From Limivivens sp934393555 (GTDB lineage: Bacteria > Bacillota > Clostridia > Lachnospirales > Lachnospiraceae), in the NCBI GenBank assembly GCA_934393555.1, contig CAKRQP010000013.1, forward strand, positions 1-32,573: DNA of 32,573 bases, read 5' to 3'. Within the stretch, counting starts at the first letter, position 1. Each line of letters starts with the position of its first letter. Below are positions 1 through 6,450 of this stretch, piece by piece. Made by a program: the position numbers and the translations under genes. The notes beneath the pieces were generated by a model that was given only the letters and a program-made list of their open reading frames with translations, was not told where the DNA came from and did no database searches.

Positions 1-171
1 AAAACAGTAATTTCCTCTTTTTGCATGGCATCAGAACCATCGACTGTTAAAATGTATGCCGATACCTATGTATATAAATACAGAACCAATAGTCAAACTG
101 GAAAACTCCAGAAACGCCTATGGAATAAAAGCAAAGGTACATGGGCAGAACCCTATTGGCATGATGCTTAA
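1..171 (+). CDS. Unrecognised protein, C-terminal fragment
   Basis: Frame 1 is open from the first base to a TAA at 169-171, giving 56 residues; the true start lies left of the window. The visible part is rich in Tyr, Trp, Lys and Thr and ends with Trp-Ala-Glu-Pro-Tyr-Trp-His-Asp-Ala. The in-frame ATG at 25 has no ribosome binding site in front of it, so this is more likely the tail of a longer gene than a complete small one. The composition recalls the tails of small secreted Firmicutes proteins, but that is only an impression and I assign no function. A good terminator follows 20 bases after the stop, which supports a real gene end. Confidence 0.5.
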   Translation, partial: KTVISSFCMASEPSTVKMYADTYVYKYRTNSQTGKLQKRLWNKSKGTWAEPYWHDA

Positions 172-191
172 TTTACTTTCTCTTCTTATGT

Positions 192-225
192 AAACAGGCA
201 GAAGCCCGCAAACTTCTGCCTGTTT
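192..225 (+). terminator. Hairpin terminator after the partial gene
   Basis: A perfect 13-bp stem (AAACAGGCAGAAG at 192-204 pairing with 213-225) with an 8-base loop ends in TTT followed by CTTAT. It begins 20 bases after the stop at 171. The U-tract is short, but the stem is strong and the position fits an intrinsic terminator. Confidence 0.7.
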
Positions 226-278
226 CTTATCCCACTTATCACAACTACCTGCAAAAATCTCTCCTGTCTCCAAGAACA

Positions 279-481
279 GCCCCGCCTGCTATTTCCCGTC
301 GGGCTTCATGTGGAGGCGGAGCAGAAATTCTTGGCCTGCCGGAAGCTGCGTTATGAGCGGAAATCCATTGTCTGAGCGAAGCGAGTTATGGATTTCCGCG
401 AATGTCCTTAGCGGCTTCCGGCAGGCCTTAGCATTTCGCTCCGCCGCAACTGAAAGCCCAGAGGGAAATAGCAGGCGGGGC
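279..481. repeat. 203-nt near-continuous palindrome (long hairpin element)
   Basis: One long imperfect inverted repeat fills most of the gap between two convergent gene ends. Paired blocks from outside in are: 279-297 with 463-481 (19 bp, perfect); 301-306 with 454-459 (6 bp); 315-322 with 438-445 (8 bp); 324-328 with 433-437 (5 bp); 333-349 with 411-427 (17 bp, one G-U); 357-368 with 388-399 (12 bp). The apical loop is 369-387. About 67 base pairs are separated only by small internal loops, far more than a terminator needs. No flanking direct repeat and no coding gene are visible. It could be a MITE- or REP-like repeat or a structured RNA; I cannot tell which. The rest of the 172-524 gap holds only the terminator at 192-225 and unremarkable sequence. 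Confidence 0.9.
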
Positions 482-524
482 GTCCTCTCATCTGATAAGC
501 GCCATCTCAAGGCAGACTCCCCGA

Positions 525-2024
525 TCACTCCTCATCCTTCGCCCAATGCAGCGCATACTTCACAGCTTTATTCCATCCCTTCAGCTTTCTCTCCCGCTCT
601 TCCGCCGTGATCTCCGGCACAAACGTCCGGTCAATTGCCCAGTTCTTCCGGATCTCCTCCTGATCCTTCCAGTAACCCACTGCAAGCCCGGCAAGATAAG
701 CAGCTCCCATGGCAGTCGTCTCCACACACTTCGGCCGGTTCACCGGTGCATTGATAATATCCGCCTGAGACTGCATGAGGAAATTGTTGGCACTGGCTCC
801 GCCATCCACCTTCAGCTCACTTAAGGAAATACCGGAATCCGCCCGCATGGCCGCCAAAACATCATGCACCTGATAAGCGATCGACTCCAGCGTAGCCCTG
901 GTAATGTGATACTTGTTCACGCCCCGCGTGATCCCGACAATGGTACCTCTGGCATACTGATCCCAGTGCGGGGCTCCAAGACCGGTAAAAGCAGGAACCA
1001 CATAACAGCCATGCGTATCCTTCACCTTCCGTGCCAGATACTCCGAATCCTCAGCCGAATCGATCAGCCGCATCTCATCCCGGAGCCACTGGATCGCTGC
1101 TCCGGCCACAAAAATCGACCCCTCCAGCGCATAATTCACCTTTCCGTCAATGCCCCAGGCAATGGTCGTAACCAGACCATTACTGGAAAATACCGGCTTC
1201 TCTCCCGTATTCATCAAAAGGAAACAACCGGTGCCGTATGTATTCTTAGCATCTCCTGCCTGAAAACATGTCTGACCGAAAAGAGCCGCCTGCTGGTCTC
1301 CTGCCGCTCCGCCGATGGGGATCGGCCCGCCAAAAAACTCCGGTGCCGTCTCTCCGTAAACACAGCTCGACGGCTTCACCTCCGGCAGCATACAGACAGG
1401 AATATTCAGTTCCCTTAAAATATCCTCATCCCAGGTCAGCGTGTTCAGATTAAAAAGCATCGTCCGCGACGCATTCGAATAATCCGTCACATGGATCTGC
1501 CCCCTGGTCAGCTTATAAATAAGCCAGGTTTCCACGGTTCCAAAAAGAAGTTCTCCCCTCTCGGCCCGCTCCCGCACGCCCGGGACCTCATCCAGGATCC
1601 ATTTCAGCTTTGTGGCTGAAAAATAAGCATCGATAACCAGGCCGGTCTTCTCCCGGAAACGCTCCGTCAGTCCTTTTTCCATCAGAGAATCACAATACCT
1701 GGACGTTCTCCGGCACTGCCAGACAATGGCATGATACACCGGTTCCCCGGTATTCTTATCCCAGACGATCGTCGTTTCCCTCTGGTTTGTGATACCAATG
1801 GCTGCGATATCTGCCGCCTCTGCTCCCGCCTTCTGCATCGCCTCCACAGCCACGCCGAGCATCGTGGACCAGATCTCCCCCGCATCGTGCTCCACCCAGC
1901 CAGGCTTCGGAAAATACTGGGTAAATTCCTTCTGAGCCACGCTCACCATCGTTCCTTCCCTGTCAAATAAAATACAGCGGTTGCTGGTCGTCCCCGCATC
2001 CAGTGCCATTACATATTTCCCCAT
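525..2024 (-). CDS. glpK: Glycerol kinase
   Basis: This cytoplasmic enzyme phosphorylates glycerol with ATP to sn-glycerol 3-phosphate. The 499 residues match the family's usual length of about 500. Visible FGGY-kinase landmarks are DAGTTS at residues 9-14, GITNQRETT at 77-85, AGDQQAALFGQ at 241-251 (catalytic Asp243) and a C-terminal GGASANNFLMQ stretch. I chose the ATG at 2024 because AAGGAGG lies 9 bases before it and the protein then starts Met-Gly-Lys-Tyr like its relatives; a longer frame to 2114 would run into its own promoter. In Gram-positive GlpKs a His in an H-F-(F/Y)-G loop, 14 residues before the catalytic Asp, is phosphorylated by HPr; here that position is Glu229 (EFFG). No glpF or glpD is adjacent. 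The long palindrome lies just after its stop. Confidence 0.97.
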   Translation of the reverse strand: MGKYVMALDAGTTSNRCILFDREGTMVSVAQKEFTQYFPKPGWVEHDAGEIWSTMLGVAVEAMQKAGAEAADIAAIGITNQRETTIVWDKNTGEPVYHAIVWQCRRTSRYCDSLMEKGLTERFREKTGLVIDAYFSATKLKWILDEVPGVRERAERGELLFGTVETWLIYKLTRGQIHVTDYSNASRTMLFNLNTLTWDEDILRELNIPVCMLPEVKPSSCVYGETAPEFFGGPIPIGGAAGDQQAALFGQTCFQAGDAKNTYGTGCFLLMNTGEKPVFSSNGLVTTIAWGIDGKVNYALEGSIFVAGAAIQWLRDEMRLIDSAEDSEYLARKVKDTHGCYVVPAFTGLGAPHWDQYARGTIVGITRGVNKYHITRATLESIAYQVHDVLAAMRADSGISLSELKVDGGASANNFLMQSQADIINAPVNRPKCVETTAMGAAYLAGLAVGYWKDQEEIRKNWAIDRTFVPEITAEERERKLKGWNKAVKYALHWAKDEE

Positions 2025-2099
2025 GCTATGTCTCCTCCTTCGTTGCATATGGGCAGCCGTTCCATAGATCACGAACTCTGCACGCATCTCTTTATGACC

Positions 2100-2128
2100 A
2101 GTGTAACGCGGCAAAACTTATCTGTCAA
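2100..2128 (-). promoter_or_regulatory. Sigma-A-type promoter of glpK
   Basis: Reading the minus strand, TTGACA (2123-2128) and TACACT (2100-2105) are separated by exactly 17 bases. This would give a leader of about 70 nt before the glpK ATG at 2024. The -35 lies 23 bp from the -35 of the divergent promoter, so the two polymerases would start back to back. No cre-like operator was recognised. Confidence 0.75.
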
Positions 2129-2151
2129 CGATGGTTTTTGCCCGGCTTCTC

Positions 2152-2180
2152 TTGACAAATGACGGCCGATTCTTTAGGAT
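2152..2180 (+). promoter_or_regulatory. Sigma-A-type promoter of the BMP-domain gene
   Basis: TTGACA (2152-2157) and TAGGAT (2175-2180) are separated by 17 bases, about 32 bases before the chosen ATG at 2212. This also argues against the longer reading frame beginning at 2131, which would start upstream of its own promoter. Confidence 0.75.
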
Positions 2181-2211
2181 AAAAGCAAATACAACAATTG
2201 GAGGTATACGT

Positions 2212-4125
2212 ATGGCCAGAGAAGATTACCACAGTGCGCGGGTACAAGGCCGCAGAGCGTACCGGGCAGATGTACAGGCCGGCCGCTATCCCTATCTGCC
2301 CGCCCTGGATGATATGATATCCTTTTCCGAAACCCAGGGTGAATACCCCTTAGGCCGGGTAGACATTCCCCTGAACCTGATCGTGGGTACCAAGACAGCC
2401 GGCCGCCAGAAGGCCTTTGCCAGCAATTTCATGCCCCTTCTGGGCGAAAATACCGAGTTTGGCATGAAATGGGCCACTCTTTATGATTCCCAGCTTGATG
2501 AAGGCATCCGTGACCCCATCAAAGTCTATGAATTCATGAATAAATTTTATGTAGAAGAAGGAAACAAGCGTGTCAGCGTCATGAAAGCCGTGGACGCCGC
2601 CTATATTCCCGCCAATGTCATCCGGATCCTTCCGAAACGGACAGAAGAAAAGGATAACCTGATCTACTATGAATTTGTGGATTTTTACAGTGTCGCACAG
2701 ACCAATGAGATCTGGTTCAGCCAGGTCGGAAGTTTTCCGGCTCTCATCCAGGCCATCGGCAAAAAACCGGGAGAGCCCTGGGATATTGAATTCCGCCGGA
2801 ACTTCTTTTCCCTTTACAACACCTTTTCCGAGTATTTTCTCGCCAAAGGCGGTGAAAAGCTCTCCGTGACCACAGCCGATGCTTTTCTTAAATACCTGGA
2901 GATCTATGATTATGAAGATATCCTGAAGAAAGCCCCTGCCGAGATCAAAGAGGATGTCAACCGCCTCTGGGATGAGTTCTCCATTACCGGTGACGGCGAA
3001 GGATCTGCTCTCGTAAAAGATACCGAGGATGCTCCCGCTTCCTCCAAAGGGCTCTTAAGCCTGACCAGACTCTTCTCCGGCAGATCCCAGAAGGTCAAAA
3101 TCGCTTTCCTTAATGAAAAAACAGGAGAAACCTCCAGCTGGACCTACAGCCATGAGCTGGGTCGCCTGTATCTGGAAGAAACCTATCCGGACAACGTGGA
3201 AACCTTCCACATCGACAACCTCGAGGAAGGAGAAAGTGCTGAAAAAGCCATTGAAGCAGCGATCGCTCAGGGCAGTGATCTCATTTTCACCACCTCTCCC
3301 TGCCTCATCAAATCCAGTGTCCGGGCAGCGGTGGCCCATCCGAATGTCATCATCCTGAACTGCTCCTTAAACCAGTTCTACCACTCACTCCGCACCTATT
3401 ACGGCCGGATGTACGAAGCCAAATTCCTGATGGGAGCCATCGCAGCCGCCATGTCTGAGACCGATCATATCGGTTATCTGGCTGACTATCCCATCTATGG
3501 AACCATTGCCAACATCAATGCCTTTGCCATGGGTGCGAAAATGATCAATCCCCGTGCCATGATCCATCTGGAATGGTCCCGCATCAATCACTGGAGCGGC
3601 CGCCATCTCTCGGAAATGGATGAGGTCCAGGTCATTTCCGGTCAGGATATGATCCGGCCAGATGCTCCCTCCAGAGAGTTTGGTCTCTATATGAAGGGAA
3701 AGAACGGCATCGAAAACATTGCCTCCCCCATCTGGCACTGGGGTAAATTTTACGAACAGATCGTACAGAACGTACTGGACGGCACTTGGAAGAAGACAAA
3801 AACAGCCATGAACTACTGGCTGGGACTCTCTTCTGATGTCATTGATATCGTTTATTCCAACAGTCTTCCTGTAGGCACCCGCCGGCTTCTGAAATTCCTG
3901 CAGGCCTCCATTATCAAGAATACTCTGGAACCCTTCTATGGCGTCCTTTATTCCCAGGACGGCATTGTACAGAAATCCGAAGACGAAAGTCTGACACCGG
4001 AACAGATCGTGACCATGGACTGGCTGGCTGACAATGTTCTCGGGGTGATTCCTTCCTTCAGTGACCTGACGGATGAAGCCAGAGAACTGGTGCTTCTGCA
4101 GGGTCCCCTGAATACAGAGGAGTAA
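2212..4125 (+). CDS. ParB-like N-terminal domain fused to a BMP (PnrA-like) ligand-binding domain
   Basis: The ATG at 2212 follows a GGAGG with 7-8 bases of spacing and gives 637 residues. Residues about 45-145 include EEGNKRVSV (115-123), which resembles the ParB/sulfiredoxin-fold nucleotide-binding motif. A spacer of about 130 residues leads to a basic membrane-basic-protein family domain at about 294-580, the fold of nucleoside-binding proteins such as PnrA/Med. BMP proteins are normally exported lipoproteins, but here there is no signal peptide, lipobox or membrane segment, so the protein is predicted to be cytoplasmic. That suggests a sensor or enzyme-like role rather than ABC-transporter binding; no permease genes are nearby. 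It is probably co-transcribed with the phosphoesterase that starts 5 bases after its stop. The domain assignment is fairly sure; the function is unknown. Confidence 0.8.
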   Translation: MAREDYHSARVQGRRAYRADVQAGRYPYLPALDDMISFSETQGEYPLGRVDIPLNLIVGTKTAGRQKAFASNFMPLLGENTEFGMKWATLYDSQLDEGIRDPIKVYEFMNKFYVEEGNKRVSVMKAVDAAYIPANVIRILPKRTEEKDNLIYYEFVDFYSVAQTNEIWFSQVGSFPALIQAIGKKPGEPWDIEFRRNFFSLYNTFSEYFLAKGGEKLSVTTADAFLKYLEIYDYEDILKKAPAEIKEDVNRLWDEFSITGDGEGSALVKDTEDAPASSKGLLSLTRLFSGRSQKVKIAFLNEKTGETSSWTYSHELGRLYLEETYPDNVETFHIDNLEEGESAEKAIEAAIAQGSDLIFTTSPCLIKSSVRAAVAHPNVIILNCSLNQFYHSLRTYYGRMYEAKFLMGAIAAAMSETDHIGYLADYPIYGTIANINAFAMGAKMINPRAMIHLEWSRINHWSGRHLSEMDEVQVISGQDMIRPDAPSREFGLYMKGKNGIENIASPIWHWGKFYEQIVQNVLDGTWKKTKTAMNYWLGLSSDVIDIVYSNSLPVGTRRLLKFLQASIIKNTLEPFYGVLYSQDGIVQKSEDESLTPEQIVTMDWLADNVLGVIPSFSDLTDEARELVLLQGPLNTEE

Positions 4126-4130
4126 TGAAC

Positions 4131-4775
4131 ATGAAAATTTTAGTGATCGGCGATCATGAATCCAAATCTCTCTGGGATTTTTACGATCCTTCAAAGCTGG
4201 AGGGCATTGACCTTATCATCTCCTGCGGGGATCTGAGTCCCAGATATCTCAGTTTTCTGGTAACACTGGCGCACTGTCCGGTTCTCTATATCCACGGAAA
4301 CCACGACGACAAGTATGAAATGACCCCTCCCGAGGGCTGCATCTGTGTGGATGATGATCTCTATGTCTACGAAGGGATCCGTATCCTCGGACTTGGCGGT
4401 TCCATGCGTTACCGCTACGGCACGCACCAGTACACCGAAAAAGAAATGCGGACCCGCATCCGGAAACTCTGGATGAAACTGATCCGCTACAAAGGCTTCG
4501 ATATTCTTTTGACCCATTCCCCCGCCCGGGGGCTCAACGACGGGGAAGATCTTCCCCATCAGGGTTTTGAATGTTTCCGTACTCTGATGGAAAAATACAA
4601 ACCTAAATATTTCATCCACGGCCATGTTCATATGAGCTACGGCCGGAAGTATAAACGGATCGACCAGTATCAGGACACGGTCATCATCAACGGCTATGAC
4701 CAGTATGTCTTTGACTATGAAAATCCTGATTTTTCCTCCGAGATCAGCCGTGCCGGAACTCATATGAGCAAATAG
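4131..4775 (+). CDS. Calcineurin-like metallophosphoesterase
   Basis: The protein has 214 residues and is probably a cytoplasmic phosphoesterase of unknown substrate. Metallophosphatase blocks are visible in order: an N-terminal GDHES (residues 7-11), SCGDLS, GNHDD, THSP and GHVH. The first block lacks the usual Asp-x-His spacing (the His directly follows the Asp), so one metal ligand may differ. I chose the ATG at 4131 because GAGGAG lies 8 bases upstream; the ATG at 4125, which overlaps the previous stop, leaves only 2 bases. It is translationally linked to the BMP-domain gene. Its stop at 4773-4775 is only two bases from the stop of convergent sigE, with no terminator between them. Confidence 0.85.
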   Translation: MKILVIGDHESKSLWDFYDPSKLEGIDLIISCGDLSPRYLSFLVTLAHCPVLYIHGNHDDKYEMTPPEGCICVDDDLYVYEGIRILGLGGSMRYRYGTHQYTEKEMRTRIRKLWMKLIRYKGFDILLTHSPARGLNDGEDLPHQGFECFRTLMEKYKPKYFIHGHVHMSYGRKYKRIDQYQDTVIINGYDQYVFDYENPDFSSEISRAGTHMSK

Positions 4776-4777
4776 TT

Positions 4778-5518
4778 TCAGGAAAAACGGACCATCTCTT
4801 TCCGCAGCCGCTTCATGATCTTTTTCTCCAGACGGGAGATGTAAGACTGTGAGATTCCTAAGATATCCGCCACTTCTTTCTGGGTCTTCTCCTCCCCGTC
4901 CAGAGAATTGATGCCGAAGCGCAGGGAGACGATGGTCTGTTCTCTTTTACTGAGTTTTCTTATGGCCCTGTTCAGAAGCCGGTATTCCGCCTCTGTTTCC
5001 ATATCTTTATAGATCACATCTTCATCCGTTCCCAGGATATCCGATAAAAGCAGCTCATTTCCATCCCAGTCGACATTCAGCGGTTCATCGATCGAAACCT
5101 CCATGCGCGTCTTGCTGTTCCGTCGAAGATACATAAGGATCTCATTCTCAATGCAGCGGGAAGCATAGGTGGCAAGCTTGATCTTTTTTTCCGGCACAAA
5201 GGTATTGATGGCCTTAATGAGCCCTATGGTCCCGATGGAGATCAGATCCTCCACTCCCACGCCCGTATTGTCAAATTTTTTCGCTATGTATACCACCAGT
5301 CTCAGATTGTGCTCGATGAGAAGCGATTTTGCCTCTTCACTTCCGTTCTTTCCCAGGCGCTGAATGGCAGAAGCCTCTTCATCCGGCAGAAGGGGCGGCG
5401 GCAGTACATCGCTCCCGCCGATATAGTGGATCTCATTCTCCTTCTGAAAGAGCATCGTCTGAAAGGCCGGAACCATGCGAAACTGAAATTTACCCGGCAT
5501 TGCTACTTTTATCACCAT
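4778..5518 (-). CDS. sigE: RNA polymerase sporulation sigma factor pro-sigma-E
   Basis: Early mother-cell sigma factor, made as an inactive precursor and cleaved by SpoIIGA. Region 2 is recognisable from NLRLVVYIAKKF, EDLISIGTIGLIKA and ATYASRCIENEILMYLRR; region 4 ends with QKEVADILGISQSYISRLEK. The first ~30 residues form a basic, hydrophobic pro-region ahead of the conserved HYIGGS (31-36), as in Bacillus where processing occurs just before YIGGS. Three tandem ATGs (5524, 5521, 5518) follow TTAGGAGG. The third has the best spacing (8 bases) and gives 246 residues. The TAG stop of spoIIGA is embedded in this ribosome binding site, so the two are translationally coupled. Unlike many Clostridia and Bacilli, no sigG follows. 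Confidence 0.96.
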   Translation of the reverse strand: MVIKVAMPGKFQFRMVPAFQTMLFQKENEIHYIGGSDVLPPPLLPDEEASAIQRLGKNGSEEAKSLLIEHNLRLVVYIAKKFDNTGVGVEDLISIGTIGLIKAINTFVPEKKIKLATYASRCIENEILMYLRRNSKTRMEVSIDEPLNVDWDGNELLLSDILGTDEDVIYKDMETEAEYRLLNRAIRKLSKREQTIVSLRFGINSLDGEEKTQKEVADILGISQSYISRLEKKIMKRLRKEMVRFS

Positions 5519-5530
5519 CATCATTCCCTC

Positions 5531-6313
5531 CTAATCATCGATCAGCGTACTTGGCAGGATCATCTGGTATCTGCCTGCGCCATTCAGTGTTTCTTTACTC
5601 ACTGCCACGATGGGACGGTCGATCTTTTTTTCTTCTCCATCCCTGTTGATAAAAAGACAGTCCAGACAGATCCCCGGCATACAGCCATTCTGCTTTCCTA
5701 CCGTATGGTAAGGGATCCACAGGACCTTCGTTTTCTGATTAAAAAGCTCTTTTACCGCCTGGTACTCCACCACAGCCACCGGTTTTCCATAGTAAGGGTC
5801 TACCAGCCGGTTTCCCGTATCCCGGAGACCGGACAGTTTTTTCTGCCTTCCGTTCCACAGAAGCGTCACTTCACAGAGATTCTCTGTCTCGTACTTCCAC
5901 TTCTCCTTCAGGCGGAGGGCAGCATAGATCAAAGCCGTCCCTGCAATACCGGAAAGGATCACCGGCAGTGTGACCCAAAGCCGCAGCACCGGAAGAAGCC
6001 CTCCCATGAGAAAGGCCATTCCCAGAAAAACAGCGGTACTTCTTACCAGTCTTTTTTTCTGCCCAAGGGAGATCTGAAAGCTTCCTTTCACCATCAGAAG
6101 TGCCAGGACTGCCGCTGCTCCTGTCAGAAAAACGCCTCCATCCGGGAAAAGCAAAAGCAGCGCACAGCTCCCGACGCTTCCGCAGGCTGCCCATGCCGCC
6201 ATGCGTCCAAAGCGGACCGGCAGCTTTGCCGCTATCCCTGTCAGAAAAAGCAGCAGGAAATCCAGGCAGAAGTTCTCCAGAAAGAATACATCCATATAAA
6301 GCTCGTAATACAC
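5531..6313 (-). CDS. spoIIGA: Sporulation sigma-E processing aspartic protease SpoIIGA
   Basis: Membrane-bound protease that cleaves pro-sigma-E at the sporulation septum. The 260 residues start with several hydrophobic membrane segments (about 8-26, 42-57, 61-75, 93-110, 115-133). A cytoplasmic protease domain follows, with the motif GLRDTGNRL around Asp165, equivalent to the catalytic DTG/DSG Asp of aspartic proteases, and a downstream VDPYYGKPV. I chose the GTG at 6313: it gives the family-like beginning Met-Tyr-Tyr-Glu-Leu-Tyr-Met-Asp-Val-Phe-Phe and has AGGGGGTG just upstream. A longer frame to 6394 would run through the promoter. It precedes sigE with a 12-base gap. Expression is probably controlled by Spo0A and by an RNA structure over its ribosome binding site (separate entries). 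Confidence 0.93.
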   Translation of the reverse strand: MYYELYMDVFFLENFCLDFLLLFLTGIAAKLPVRFGRMAAWAACGSVGSCALLLLFPDGGVFLTGAAAVLALLMVKGSFQISLGQKKRLVRSTAVFLGMAFLMGGLLPVLRLWVTLPVILSGIAGTALIYAALRLKEKWKYETENLCEVTLLWNGRQKKLSGLRDTGNRLVDPYYGKPVAVVEYQAVKELFNQKTKVLWIPYHTVGKQNGCMPGICLDCLFINRDGEEKKIDRPIVAVSKETLNGAGRYQMILPSTLIDD

Positions 6314-6317
6314 AAAA

Positions 6318-6381
6318 CACCCCCTGTATCCTTCTGAGCCTTGCTTTTTCAAGCAAGATCCATTATAGAATACAGGGGGTG
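6318..6381 (-). promoter_or_regulatory. Inverted repeat covering the spoIIGA ribosome binding site
   Basis: A perfect 12-bp inverted repeat, CACCCCCTGTAT (6318-6329) and its complement at 6370-6381, encloses a second perfect 7-bp hairpin (6340-6346 with 6351-6357) that has a GAAA tetraloop in the minus-strand RNA. On that strand the downstream outer arm contains the spoIIGA Shine-Dalgarno (AGGGGGTG), followed by TTTT and the GTG start. The upstream arm lies between the -35 and -10 of the spoIIGA promoter, so only RNA coming from further upstream (galE) would contain both arms. RNA started at the spoIIGA promoter would begin at about the small inner hairpin and leave the binding site free. Confidence 0.75.
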
Positions 6382-6395
6382 CATATTTTGTCATA
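6362..6395 (-). promoter_or_regulatory. spoIIG promoter with long spacer and Spo0A-like box
   Basis: On the minus strand the -10 is a perfect TATAAT (6362-6367). The best -35 is ATGACA (6389-6394), 21 bases upstream, or TATGAC at 22. Such over-long spacing is characteristic of the Spo0A-activated, sigma-A-dependent spoIIG promoter of Bacillus. A TTTGTCATA (6387-6395, plus strand) that matches the 0A consensus TTTGTCRAA at 8 of 9 positions overlaps the -35, again as in Bacillus. The predicted start is near 6355. Confidence 0.75.
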
Positions 6396-6408
6396 ATCAG
6401 GAAACGGA

Positions 6409-6437
6409 TCCGTCATTTTCATCGACAGGATTCGTCA
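6409..6437 (-). promoter_or_regulatory. Cluster of Spo0A-like boxes upstream of spoIIGA
   Basis: Three matches to the TGNCGAA core lie in the same orientation on the minus strand: TGACGAA (6431-6437, perfect), TGTCGAT (6421-6427, one mismatch, exactly 10 bp away) and TGACGGA (6409-6415, one mismatch). They sit between the galE stop and the promoter, about 55-82 bases before the predicted start. Tandem boxes one helical turn apart are typical of Spo0A activation sites. Confidence 0.65.
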
Positions 6438-6450
6438 GAGAAGCGATGGC

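Noticed and set aside
271..490. Treating the palindrome as a transposon with target-site duplication
   Set aside because: The flanks do not contain a convincing direct repeat, and no transposase end sequence was recognised; only the hairpin itself is supported.
308..610. 100-residue plus-strand frame and a 79-residue minus-strand frame (289-528) across the palindrome
   Set aside because: Both run through the inverted repeat, have no ribosome binding site and show the composition of a palindromic element; the plus-strand one also overlaps the end of glpK.
4125..4130. ATG at 4125 as the phosphoesterase start
   Set aside because: It leaves only two bases after GAGGAG; the ATG at 4131 has normal spacing and gives the compact N-terminal beta strand.
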